Notes under the pieces: generated by a model
Told to the model about the DNA's origin: nothing
The model's input: the letters and a program-made list of their open reading frames with translations, nothing else
The model's database searches: none
Shown here: positions 1 through 6,929 of the stretch, piece after piece
Position numbering within the stretch: the stretch's first letter is position 1
How the letters are laid out: each line of letters opens with the position of its first letter
Source of the DNA: a bacterium HR32
Lineage (GTDB): Bacteria; Sysuimicrobiota; Sysuimicrobiia; Sysuimicrobiales; Sysuimicrobiaceae
DNA: 11,574 nucleotides
Direction: 5' to 3'
NCBI GenBank assembly: GCA_002898935.1
Contig: BEII01000018.1
Coordinates: 1 to 11,574, forward strand
Program-made: the position numbers and the translations under genes

Positions 1-516
1 GGCGTACATGCCCGCGGCGATGTCCGCCACCGAGATGCCCACCTTGGCGGGTTCTTCGGCCGTTCCCGTGATGGACAACAGCCCGCTCTCCGCCTGGATC
101 AGGAGGTCGTACGCCTTGCGGTCCCGGTAGGGGCCGGTGCTGCCGTAGCCCGAGATGCTGCACACCACCAGGCGCGGGTGCTGCCGGCCCAGCTCCTCCG
201 GCGCGAAGCCCAACCGGTCCAAAGCGCCCGGGCTCAGGTTCTGGACGAACACGTCCGCCCGCTCCAGCAGCCGGCGCAGGGCCTCCCGGCCGCGGTCCGT
301 CTTGAGGTCGAGGACCACGGACTCCTTGGACCGGTTCAGCCACACGAAGTGGCTGGACCATCCGCGCACCGCCCGGTCGTACCCGCGGGCGAAGTCCCCC
401 TCCGGCCGCTCCACCTTGATCACGCGGGCCCCCAGGTCCGCGAGCTGGCGGGTGGCGAAGGGTGCGGCCACCGCCTGCTCCACGCTGACCACGGTGACGC
501 CGGTGAGCGCCCGCAT
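1..516 (-). CDS. CaiB/BaiF (class III) CoA-transferase, partial (3' end beyond left edge)
   Basis: Class III CoA-transferases move CoA between carboxylic acids, forming an aspartyl-CoA intermediate; they act in the cytoplasm. The 172 visible N-terminal residues follow the family closely. The N-terminal strand and helix VVSVEQAVAAPFATRQLADL is followed by the ARVIKVERPEGD segment (about 30-41), NRSKESVVLDLKTDRG (61-76), the ISGYGSTGPYRDR stretch (121-133) and the YDLLIQAESGL segment. In that segment Asp137 aligns with the catalytic Asp of formyl-CoA transferase. About 230 residues should lie off the window. The ATG overlaps the stop of the upstream acyl-CoA dehydrogenase gene as TGATG, with a GAGG eight bases before it, so the two are probably translationally coupled. 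The natural reading is that it activates the acid that the dehydrogenase then oxidises. The exact substrate (succinate, mesaconate, citramalate or another) cannot be read from this fragment. Confidence 0.9.
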   Translation of the reverse strand, partial: MRALTGVTVVSVEQAVAAPFATRQLADLGARVIKVERPEGDFARGYDRAVRGWSSHFVWLNRSKESVVLDLKTDRGREALRRLLERADVFVQNLSPGALDRLGFAPEELGRQHPRLVVCSISGYGSTGPYRDRKAYDLLIQAESGLLSITGTAEEPAKVGISVADIAAGMYA

Positions 517-1673
517 CAGTACGACCTCGGGAGCCCGAGCACGTTGTGCGCCAGGTACGCCAGCACCAGGTTGGTGGACACCGGCGCCACCTGGTACAGC
601 CGGGTTTCGCGGAACTTGCGCTCGATGGGATACTCGCGGGCGAACCCGTAGCCGCCGAAGGTCTGCAGGGCCGCGTTGGCCGCCTCCCAGGACGCCTCCG
701 CGGCCAGCAGCTTCGCCATGTTGGCCTCGGGGCCGCAGGGCAGGCCCGCGTCGTACAGCTCCGCGGCGCGGAACCGCATGAGGTCCGCGGCCCGAACCCG
801 CGCGTACGCCTGGGCCAGCGGGAACTGCACCCCCTGGTTCTGGCCAATGGGGCGGCCGAACACGTGCCGCTCCCTCGCGTAGGCCACCGCGCGGTCGAGG
901 AAGTAGTCGCCGTCCCCCACGCACTCCGCGGCGATCAGGATGCGTTCCACGTTCATCCCGTCCAGGATGCACCGGAACCCCTGGCCCTCCTCGCCGACCC
1001 GGTCCTCCACCGGGACCTCCAGGTCCTCCAGGAACACCTCGGCGGTGTGGTGGTTGATCATGGTCCGGATGGGCCGCACGTGGACCGTCTTGCCCAAATT
1101 CTGCCGGAGGTCCACGAGGAACAGGGACAGCCCTTCTCCCCGCCGGCGGACCTGCTCGGGGGGCGTGGTACGGGCCAGCAGCAGCATCAGGTCCGAGTGC
1201 TCCACGCGGCTCGTCCACACCTTCTGTCCGGAGATCACGTACCGGTCGCCCCGCCGCACGGCGGCCGTCCGGATGCTGGGCGTGTCGGAGCCCGCCTCCG
1301 GCTCGGTGACCGCGAAGGCCTGAAGCCGCAGCTCCCCGCGGGCGATGGGCGGCAGGTAGCGCTTCTTTTGCTGCGGCGTGCCGTGCCGGAGGATGGCGCC
1401 CATCACGTACATCTGCGCGTGGCAGGCCGCGGCGTTGCCCCCGGACCGGTGCACCTCCTCCAGGATCACGGAGGCTTCCGCCACGCCGAGCCCTGCCCCG
1501 CCGTACTCCGGGGGGATCAGGGCGGCCAGGTAGCCCGCCTCGGTCATGGCCCGCACGAAGGCTTCCGGGTAGGCTTCGCGGGCGTCCAGGTCGCGCCAGT
1601 ACGCCTCCGGGAAGCGCGCGCACAGCTTGCGCACGCCCTCCCGCAGGTCACGGTACGGGTCAGGGCCGGGCAT
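516..1673 (-). CDS. Acyl-CoA dehydrogenase family flavoprotein
   Basis: A 385-residue FAD enzyme expected to make an alpha,beta-double bond in an acyl-CoA and pass electrons to electron-transfer flavoprotein. Seen: the N-terminal helical domain with IPPEYGGAGLG (53-63), the family signature AVTEPEAGSD (121-130), the middle beta-domain with SGQKVWTS (148-155), RHVFGRPIGQNQGVQFPLA (269-287) and QTFGGYGFAREYPIERKFRE (337-356). Length is normal. The C-terminal position where medium-chain enzymes carry the catalytic Glu (YEGT motif) reads APVST here, with Pro364 in its place. Glu243 in NVERILIA lies where isovaleryl-CoA and long-chain enzymes carry theirs, so it is the likely base (inference from remembered alignments). 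The gene overlaps the end of the hydro-lyase beta gene by 14 bp and has no clear Shine-Dalgarno, so it is probably coupled. It ends GLPRSY, one base overlapping the CoA-transferase gene. Family call is firm; substrate unknown. Confidence 0.93.
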   Translation of the reverse strand: MPGPDPYRDLREGVRKLCARFPEAYWRDLDAREAYPEAFVRAMTEAGYLAALIPPEYGGAGLGVAEASVILEEVHRSGGNAAACHAQMYVMGAILRHGTPQQKKRYLPPIARGELRLQAFAVTEPEAGSDTPSIRTAAVRRGDRYVISGQKVWTSRVEHSDLMLLLARTTPPEQVRRRGEGLSLFLVDLRQNLGKTVHVRPIRTMINHHTAEVFLEDLEVPVEDRVGEEGQGFRCILDGMNVERILIAAECVGDGDYFLDRAVAYARERHVFGRPIGQNQGVQFPLAQAYARVRAADLMRFRAAELYDAGLPCGPEANMAKLLAAEASWEAANAALQTFGGYGFAREYPIERKFRETRLYQVAPVSTNLVLAYLAHNVLGLPRSY

Positions 1674-2214
1674 ACGCCGGTGGGGAGGTGGCGTACAGGT
1701 CGCCGCCGTGGGCGTCGTTCACCACCACGGCGGGGAAGTCCGCGAACTCCAGCTCCCAGATGGCCTCCGTCCCGAGGTCCTCGTACGCCACCGCGCGGCC
1801 CCGGACGATGTGACGGGCCAGCAAGGCCGCGGCACCCCCCACCGCGGCCAAGTACACCGCGCGGCAGCGCACGAGCGCTTCCTTGACCTCCCGCGACCGC
1901 GTCCCCTTCCCGATGGTGGCCTTGAGGCCGCGCTCCAGCAAAGGGACGGTGAACGGGTCCATGCGGCCGCTGGTGGTGGGGCCCGCAGGTCCCACGGCCC
2001 ACCCCTCCTGAGCCGGTGCGGGGCCCACGTAGTAGATGGCCTGACCCGCAAGAGGGATGGGCAGGGGTTCGCCGCGGCGCAGGGTTTCCACCAAGCGCTG
2101 GTGCGCGGCGTCCCGGGCTCCGTACACCACCCCTGAGAGGGCGACCCAATCGCCGGCCCGGAGGTTCACGACGTCCTCCTCCCGAAGGGGGGTGCGCAGG
2201 CGCCACTCCCTCAC
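1660..2214 (-). CDS. ttdB: Fumarate hydratase class I / L(+)-tartrate dehydratase, beta subunit
   Basis: The smaller subunit (184 residues) of a two-subunit iron-sulfur hydro-lyase that adds or removes water on fumarate/malate or L-tartrate/oxaloacetate type acids. In one-chain class I fumarases this is the C-terminal domain. Seen: RLRTPLREEDVVNLRAGDWV (5-24) and GVVYGARDAAHQRL (28-41), typical of the N-terminal half; the diagnostic GPTTSGRMDPF (78-88) followed by LERGLKATIGKG (93-104); and a C-terminal NDAHGGDLY (166-174). The start is GTG, overlapping the alpha gene stop by 4 bp (GTGA), as expected for two subunits made in equal amounts. The 3' end overlaps the acyl-CoA dehydrogenase gene by 14 bp. 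Fumarase and tartrate dehydratase cannot be told apart by motif alone. The neighbouring DmlA/TtuC-type dehydrogenase favours a hydroxy-dicarboxylate, so the symbol is tentative. Confidence 0.9.
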   Translation of the reverse strand: MREWRLRTPLREEDVVNLRAGDWVALSGVVYGARDAAHQRLVETLRRGEPLPIPLAGQAIYYVGPAPAQEGWAVGPAGPTTSGRMDPFTVPLLERGLKATIGKGTRSREVKEALVRCRAVYLAAVGGAAALLARHIVRGRAVAYEDLGTEAIWELEFADFPAVVVNDAHGGDLYATSPPAYARP

Positions 2215-3053
2215 AGCACCACCTCGCCCCGCCGGGGCGCGGAGCAGTTCAGGTTCACGGCCACCGGAAGCGCCGCGATGTGGGTCGGCGAACTCTCCAC
2301 GTGCACGGCGAGCGCGGTACAGACCCCGCCCAGACCCTGGGGGCCCACCCCTGTGGCGTTGACGGCTTCCAGGAGCTCGCCCTCCAGCTTTGCCAGGTGC
2401 GGCTTGGGGTTGGGTGTGCCCAGGGGGCGGAGCAGCGCCTTCTTCGCGAGCAGGGCGACCCCCTCGAAGGAGCTGCCGAGCCCCACGCCCACGATGACGG
2501 GCGGGCAGGCGTTGGGCCCCGCGCGCTGCACCACCTCCACCACGAACCGCTTCACCTCCGCCTCTCCCGCGGTGGCGGGGAGCATGCGCACGGCGCTGGT
2601 CATCTCCGCGCCGAACCCCTTCACCAGGGTGGCGATGCGGACGCGGTCGCCGGGTACGATCTCGTAGTGGACCACGGGCGGGGTGTTGTCCCCGGTGTTC
2701 TCCCGGAGCAGGGGGTCCCGCACCACGGACTTGCGCAGGTCCCGGTACGCCTCCCGCACGGCCTCCTCCAGGGCCTCGGGGAGGGAACCGTCCACGAAGT
2801 GCACGTCCTGGCCCACTTCCACGAACAGCACGGGGATCCCGGTGTCCTGACAGGTGGCGACGCCCACCCGCTCCGCCAGCTCCGCGTTGTCCAGCAGCAT
2901 CCGCAGTACGCGCCGGCCCAGGGGCGAGGGCTCCCGCGCCTCTGCCTCCCGCAGGGCCGCCAGGTAGTCCGGGGGAAGCCGGCGGACGCAGTCCCGAAGG
3001 AGCTGCACCACCGCCTCCTCCACCGACCGGACCGAGATCGCCCGCGGCGCCAC
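2211..3053 (-). CDS. ttdA: Fumarate hydratase class I / L(+)-tartrate dehydratase, alpha subunit
   Basis: Large subunit (280 residues from the chosen start) that carries the oxygen-sensitive [4Fe-4S] cluster of the hydro-lyase. Three cysteines expected to bind the cluster are visible: Cys68 in ATCQDTGIP, Cys183 in GPNACPP and Cys270 in NLNCSAPRRGEV. Also seen are RENTGDNTPP (117-126), KGFGAEMTSA (145-154), GVGLGSSFEGVALLAKKALLRP (189-210) and PTHIAALPVAVN (256-267). I start it at GTG 3053, giving APRAISVRSVEEAV, which fits the usual family N-terminus. An ATG at 3095 would add 14 residues unlike the family, and its start codon would collide with that of the divergent regulator gene. No Shine-Dalgarno precedes the GTG. 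A good promoter puts the transcript start on or next to it, so the mRNA may be leaderless. First gene of the leftward operon; the beta subunit follows with a 4 bp overlap. Confidence 0.9.
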   Translation of the reverse strand: MAPRAISVRSVEEAVVQLLRDCVRRLPPDYLAALREAEAREPSPLGRRVLRMLLDNAELAERVGVATCQDTGIPVLFVEVGQDVHFVDGSLPEALEEAVREAYRDLRKSVVRDPLLRENTGDNTPPVVHYEIVPGDRVRIATLVKGFGAEMTSAVRMLPATAGEAEVKRFVVEVVQRAGPNACPPVIVGVGLGSSFEGVALLAKKALLRPLGTPNPKPHLAKLEGELLEAVNATGVGPQGLGGVCTALAVHVESSPTHIAALPVAVNLNCSAPRRGEVVL

Positions 3054-3054
3054 G

Positions 3055-3083
3055 TTGTCAACGTATTCCGTATACAGTAGACT
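3055..3083 (+). promoter_or_regulatory. Predicted promoter for the rightward gntR-TRAP operon
   Basis: On the plus strand TTGTCA (3055-3060, five of six matches to the -35 consensus) is followed by 17 bases and TAGACT (3078-3083, four of six -10 matches). Transcription would start near 3090, only about 3-4 bases before ATG 3094, and no Shine-Dalgarno is present. Its -35 and -10 boxes sit on top of the -10 and -35 boxes of the leftward promoter, sharing one base at each end, so two polymerases could not occupy both at once. Confidence 0.45.
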
Positions 3084-3088
3084 GTCAA
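3060..3088 (-). promoter_or_regulatory. Predicted sigma-70 type promoter for the leftward ttdA operon
   Basis: On the minus strand there is a perfect -35 box TTGACA (3088-3083), a 17-base spacer and a weaker -10 box TACGTT (3065-3060) that keeps the three most conserved -10 positions. Six more bases lead exactly to GTG 3053, so transcription would begin at the start codon. The spacing and the perfect -35 make this a reasonable prediction, but it is by eye only. Confidence 0.5.
3070..3082. promoter_or_regulatory. Putative GntR-family operator, site 1
   Basis: GTATAC-A-GTAGAC is an imperfect inverted repeat around a central A and lies in the spacer of both divergent promoters. Twelve of its 13 bases recur at 8807-8819 in the other divergent promoter of the window. 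GntR-family operators are commonly short dyads of this size, and a GntR/FCD gene starts 11 bases downstream. A bound dimer would block both promoters. Nearby, TGTCAACG occurs twice in direct orientation (3056-3063 and 3083-3090); those copies mostly reflect the overlapping -35 and -10 boxes. Confidence 0.6.
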
Positions 3089-3093
3089 CGACC

Positions 3094-3783
3094 ATGGGGT
3101 CGGCGCTGGTGGCGGTGGAACGGGTGCGCCTGGAGGAACAGGCGTACCGGGCCCTGCGGCGGGCCATCCTGCGGGGCGAGCTCGCGGGGGGAGAGCGGCT
3201 CGTCCAGGAGGAGCTGGCGGGCCGCATCGGCACGAGTCGGCTGCCGGTGCGGGACGCGCTGAGGCGGCTGGAGCGGGACGGGCTCGTGGAGCGCGACCGC
3301 CGCGGCACCTACCGCGTGGTGGAGTGGCACCCGGAGGCAGTCGGGCAGCTGTACGACGTACGCCTGCTCCTGGAGCCCGCGGCCACCGCGCGGGCCGCAG
3401 GGCGCCTGCGCCCGCGGGAGCTCGCGGAGCTCCGGCGGCTGCACCGGGCCCTGCGGCGCGCCGCGGAGGCGGGGGAGGCGGACACCTTCGTGGACGGCAA
3501 CCAGCGCTTCCACTTCACCATCTACGGGGCGTGCGGGAACCCACGGCTGGTGCGCACCATCGAAGCGCTCTGGTCAGGGTTGCCGCCCCTGGTGCCCGTG
3601 GTGCTGCCGGACCAGCTCAGCCGGTCCGTGCGGGACCACGGGGAGCTGCTGCGGCAGCTGGAGGCCCGCTCCGCCCGGGGCGCGGCCGCGGCCATGCGGC
3701 GGCACATCGAGGGCGCGCGGCAGGCTTTGGAAGCCGCCCTGCGGAGCCGGCCCCGGCAGGAGTCCGAGCGAGTGCTTGCGTAA
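3094..3783 (+). CDS. GntR-family transcriptional regulator, FCD (FadR) subfamily
   Basis: A 229-residue DNA-binding regulator. An N-terminal winged helix-turn-helix (about 11-75) contains LVQEELAGRIGTSRLPVRDALRRLERDGLVERDRRGTYRV-type sequence, followed by an all-helical FCD effector domain. FCD proteins often hold a metal through Asp/Asn and three His and sense small carboxylates. The candidates here are Asn136 and His140 (NQRFH), His182 (VRDHGELL) and His204 (MRRHIEGA), with family-like spacing. I chose ATG 3094; the in-frame TTG at 3055 would place the operator and the -35 box inside the gene. It heads the transporter operon and diverges from the hydro-lyase operon. It probably represses both until the transported acid or a breakdown product binds (inference). 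Length is usual for the subfamily. Confidence 0.93.
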   Translation: MGSALVAVERVRLEEQAYRALRRAILRGELAGGERLVQEELAGRIGTSRLPVRDALRRLERDGLVERDRRGTYRVVEWHPEAVGQLYDVRLLLEPAATARAAGRLRPRELAELRRLHRALRRAAEAGEADTFVDGNQRFHFTIYGACGNPRLVRTIEALWSGLPPLVPVVLPDQLSRSVRDHGELLRQLEARSARGAAAAMRRHIEGARQALEAALRSRPRQESERVLA

Positions 3784-3817
3784 CCTGGAAGGGCGAACCG
3801 GGAAAGGGGGGAGACGG

Positions 3818-4795
3818 GTGAGAAGGCAGTCCGTTCGGTGGGTGGTGTTGCTCGTCCTGGCGCTGGCCGTGCCCGCGTGGGGGCAGGCCCGCGCCAACTG
3901 GCCCCGCAGCGTGACCATCGGCTCTGCCTCCATCGGCGGCGTGTACCACGTGGTGGGAGGGGGCTACGCCAAGGTGATCCAGGAGAAGCTCGGGATCCCG
4001 GCCTCCAACCGCGTCACGGGCGGTCCTGTACAGAACATCCAGCTGGTGCACGCGAAGCAGATCGAGCTCGGTCTCACCACCATGGGTCCGGCCTACGAGG
4101 GGATGCAGGGCATCGGGTGGGCCCGCGGCACCCGGCACGACACCATCCGGTTCACCTGGCCCATGTACACCTCCTACTACCACTGTGTGGTCCGCGGGGA
4201 CGGCCCGGTGCGTTCCTTCAGCGACCTGCAGGGGCGCGTGGTGGACATCGGGCCGCGGGGTGGCTCCGGGGAGTTCGTGTCCCTGAAGGCCTTCGAGCTC
4301 TTGGGGATCCGGCCCGCCCGCACCGTGAACCTGTCGCTGGCGGAGGGTGCCAATGCCCTGCGGGACGGACTCATCGACGCCAGCTGCATCACCATTGGAA
4401 TCCCGGTCCCCGCGTGGGTCGAGCTGTCCCTCACGCGCCCCACCCGGTTCGTGGCACCGAGCCCGGAGCAGATCGCGCGCCTGAACAGCCAGTACCCGTA
4501 TCTCGCGCCCGCGGCCATCCGGGCCAACGTGTACCGCGGCCAGGACTACGTCATTCGGACCGTGCAGATGTGGAACGCGGCCATCGTGCACCGGGACATG
4601 CCGGACGACTTCGTGTACGAGCTGACCAAGACCATCTTCGAGAACCGGGAGCTGCTGGAACAGGTACACCCCACGGGGGCAGAAACGGTGCCGGTGAACG
4701 TGTACTACATCAACGGGCCGCTCCACCCGGGTGCCCTTCGCTACTACCGGGAGCGTGGGGTGCAGCTGCGGCCTGCACACCAGCCGCCGCGGTAA
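3818..4795 (+). CDS. TAXI-family TRAP transporter solute-binding protein
   Basis: A 325-residue exported binding protein that captures a solute and hands it to the TRAP permease encoded next. The N-terminus is a signal peptide: basic MRRQSVR, a hydrophobic stretch VVLLVLALAVPAW (about 9-21) and a likely cleavage around GQA (22-24). The mature part has the TAXI hallmarks: SVTIGSASIGGVYHVVGGGYAKVI (31-54), then GGPVQNIQLVHAKQIELGL (68-86) and TMGPAYEGMQG. A DLQGRVVDIGPRGGSGEF segment follows further on. I start at GTG 3818, preceded by a purine-rich GGGGGGAG (3806-3813); an in-frame TTG at 3776 would overlap the regulator gene and put 14 charged residues before the signal peptide. TAXI proteins are less well characterised than DctP types; known ligands include glutamate and dicarboxylates. 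The neighbours point to a di- or tricarboxylate here (inference). Confidence 0.93.
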   Translation: MRRQSVRWVVLLVLALAVPAWGQARANWPRSVTIGSASIGGVYHVVGGGYAKVIQEKLGIPASNRVTGGPVQNIQLVHAKQIELGLTTMGPAYEGMQGIGWARGTRHDTIRFTWPMYTSYYHCVVRGDGPVRSFSDLQGRVVDIGPRGGSGEFVSLKAFELLGIRPARTVNLSLAEGANALRDGLIDASCITIGIPVPAWVELSLTRPTRFVAPSPEQIARLNSQYPYLAPAAIRANVYRGQDYVIRTVQMWNAAIVHRDMPDDFVYELTKTIFENRELLEQVHPTGAETVPVNVYYINGPLHPGALRYYRERGVQLRPAHQPPR

Positions 4796-4832
4796 ATCCG
4801 GGGTTCTGAGCTCGGGGCGGAGGGAGCCGGGC

Positions 4833-6929
4833 GTGGCCAGAGGGGCCGGTGGGGACCACCTGAGGGTCACCGAGGAGCAGCTCGGTTCTGCGGAGGAGCT
4901 GCGGGGGCGGTCGCTGCAGGGCGGGTGGGGACTCGTGGTGCGCGCCACGGGGATCGCCATGGCCCTGTACCACGTGGCGGTCCTGGGTTTCTACTCCACC
5001 GACCCCCAGAAGATGTACGCCTTCCACCTGATGTTCGCCTCGTTCTTGGTGTTCCTGCTGCTCCCCGCGCGCAAGCGCGACCCGGCCCCCACCCCCACCC
5101 TCTGGGACCTGTTCCTGGTGCTCGCCAGCGCGGCGGTGGTGGTCTACCAGCTGGTGTTCTTCTCGGACCTCACGAACCGCGCGGGCGTCCTGCCGACCCT
5201 CACGGACGTGGTGGTGGGCCTCCTGCTGCTCCTGGTGGTGGTGGAGATGAGCCGGCGGACCTCGGGGTGGGCGCTTCCCATCCTCGGGGGGGTATTCGTC
5301 CTGTACGCCTTCGTGGGTCCGTACCTGCCCAGCCTGTTCCGGCACAACGGGTTCCCGTTCTCCACCACCATCTCGTTCCTGTTCAGCGACAACGGCATCT
5401 ACGGCGCGCCCATCGCGGCCTCCGCCCGTTACGTGTACCTGTTCATCCTGTTCGGCGCGCTGCTGGAGGCCTCCGGCATCGGGAAGTTCATCGTGAACCT
5501 CGGGCTGAGCGTGGCGGGGCACCGACGCGGGGGGCCTGCCAAGGTTTCCATCCTCACCAGCGCCCTGTTCGGCACCGCGTCCGGGTCTTCCGCGGCGAAC
5601 GTGATGGTGGACGGGGTGATCAACGTGCCCCTCATGAAGTCCACGGGCTTCCGTCCCGCCATCGCGGGGGCGATCGAGGCCATGAACTCCACCGGCGGCC
5701 AGCTGGTCCCCCCCGTCATGGGGGCTGCGGCCTTCCTCATGGCGGACATCCTCGGCGTGCCGTATTCACGGGTCGCCCTGTCTGCTGTCATCCCCGCCTT
5801 GCTGTACTACGTGGCCGCTTACTGGATGATCGACTTCTACGCGGCGCGAAACGGCCTGCGGGGCCTGCCGCGGGACCGGCTGCCGCGACTGCGGGGCGTG
5901 TTGGTCCAGCAGGGCTACCTGTTGGGCCCGCTGGCCCTGGTGCTGGTCCTGATCATGGGGTTCGACCAGTCCCCCTTCCGCGCGGCCCTGTGGGGCCTCG
6001 GGGCGACCGTGGCGGCGTCCTGGCTGGGCAGGGAATCCCGGGTGGCGCACCCGTGGGTCTTGCTGGGCGTGGTGGCGTACGGGGTCGCGAGCCGGTTCGG
6101 GCTCCCGCCGTTGTGGAGCTTCCTCGTGGGGTGCGCGGCGGTGGGCGCCGTGTACGCGTGGAGGCCACAGGCGCGAGAAGGGATCCGCAAGCTCCTCGAT
6201 GCTTTCTACGACGGCTCCTGGCGCTCTGTGGAGATCGCCGCCACCACGGCCGCGGCGGGCATGGTGGTGGGCATCCTGTCCCTGACGGGGCTCGGCGGCA
6301 AGCTGTCGTTGGCGCTGCTCGCACTGGCGGGCGGGAGCCTGCTGCCCATGTTGGTGGTGGCGATGGTGGTGGCCCTCCTGCTGGGCATGGGCCTTCCCAC
6401 CACCGCCGCGTACGCCATCATGGCGAGCACCCTGGCGCCGGCCCTGGTGCAGGCGGGAGTCCCGCCCATGGCCGCGCACCTGTTCCTGTTCTACTTCGCG
6501 TGTCTGTCGGCCCTCACCCCGCCCGTGGCGCTCGCCAGCTACGCGGCGGCAAGCCTGGCCCGCGCACCCATGTGGGAGACGGGCTGGCAGTCGGTGCGGT
6601 TCGCGCTGGCGGGCTTCATCGTGCCGTACATGTTCGTGTTTGGGCCTCCACTGTTGATGCAGGGGCACTGGACCGAGGTGGCGTGGGCGACCTTCACGGG
6701 CAGCGTGGGCACGCTGTGCCTGGCGGCCGCGGTGGTGGGCTACCTCCTCAGGCCGGCCACCTGGCCCGAGCGGGGCCTGCTACTCGCCGCGAGCCTCCTG
6801 TTGATCAAGCCGGGCATCGTCACCGACACCGCCGGGTTCGGCTTGCTGGCGCTGGCGTTGGGTTCGCAGCGGATGCGGGCCGCGGTGCGGGCGCCCCAGC
6901 CCGAGGGCGTGCCCAGCCAGGGCGCATGA
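4833..6929 (+). CDS. TRAP transporter permease, fused small and large subunits (DctQM type)
   Basis: A 698-residue polytopic inner-membrane protein that imports the solute delivered by the TAXI protein, driven by an ion gradient. TAXI systems normally use such fused permeases, and no separate DctQ gene is present. The first part (about 34-165) has four to five hydrophobic segments resembling the small subunit. The DctM part follows, with the characteristic GTASGSSAANVMVDG (247-261), NSTGGQLVPPVMGAAAF (285-301), GMGLPTTAAYAI (518-529) and the SALTPPVALASYAAASLA segment (559-576). A short C-terminal hydrophobic tail follows, with LLIKPGIVTDTAGFG (656-670), as is common in TAXI permeases. I prefer GTG 4833, which has a GGAGGG eight bases upstream and gives a 37 bp gap after the binding-protein gene. 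An upstream GTG at 4731 would overlap that gene and add 34 unlikely residues. The 3' end overlaps the lyase gene by 4 bp (ATGA). Confidence 0.93.
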   Translation: MARGAGGDHLRVTEEQLGSAEELRGRSLQGGWGLVVRATGIAMALYHVAVLGFYSTDPQKMYAFHLMFASFLVFLLLPARKRDPAPTPTLWDLFLVLASAAVVVYQLVFFSDLTNRAGVLPTLTDVVVGLLLLLVVVEMSRRTSGWALPILGGVFVLYAFVGPYLPSLFRHNGFPFSTTISFLFSDNGIYGAPIAASARYVYLFILFGALLEASGIGKFIVNLGLSVAGHRRGGPAKVSILTSALFGTASGSSAANVMVDGVINVPLMKSTGFRPAIAGAIEAMNSTGGQLVPPVMGAAAFLMADILGVPYSRVALSAVIPALLYYVAAYWMIDFYAARNGLRGLPRDRLPRLRGVLVQQGYLLGPLALVLVLIMGFDQSPFRAALWGLGATVAASWLGRESRVAHPWVLLGVVAYGVASRFGLPPLWSFLVGCAAVGAVYAWRPQAREGIRKLLDAFYDGSWRSVEIAATTAAAGMVVGILSLTGLGGKLSLALLALAGGSLLPMLVVAMVVALLLGMGLPTTAAYAIMASTLAPALVQAGVPPMAAHLFLFYFACLSALTPPVALASYAAASLARAPMWETGWQSVRFALAGFIVPYMFVFGPPLLMQGHWTEVAWATFTGSVGTLCLAAAVVGYLLRPATWPERGLLLAASLLLIKPGIVTDTAGFGLLALALGSQRMRAAVRAPQPEGVPSQGA

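Noticed and set aside
546..1886. A 446-codon open frame on the plus strand opposite the acyl-CoA dehydrogenase and hydro-lyase beta genes
   Set aside because: It crosses two well-supported genes, has low-complexity GC-driven composition and shows no family motif.
3057..3090. TGTCAACG direct repeat as a separate binding site or mobile-element target duplication
   Set aside because: The copies coincide with the overlapping -35 and -10 boxes of the divergent promoters, and no element lies between them.
3093..3096. CATG, which supplies an ATG on both strands and would let the ttdA gene (ATG at 3095) and the gntR gene (ATG at 3094) share start codons
   Set aside because: The leftward ATG adds 14 residues unlike the family and would need a promoter inside the regulator gene. 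GTG 3053 fits the family N-terminus and the predicted promoter better.
3617..4960. A 447-codon open frame on the minus strand opposite the TAXI protein gene
   Set aside because: It is a by-product of high GC content. It is rich in His, Pro, Gly and Arg, has no recognisable domain, and lies opposite a clearly conserved gene.
4925..6925. The upstream extension of the lyase reading frame, which stays open for 667 codons inside the permease gene
   Set aside because: This part is an out-of-frame reading of the permease. The conserved lyase sequence begins at ATG 6926, so it is not a giant fusion protein.
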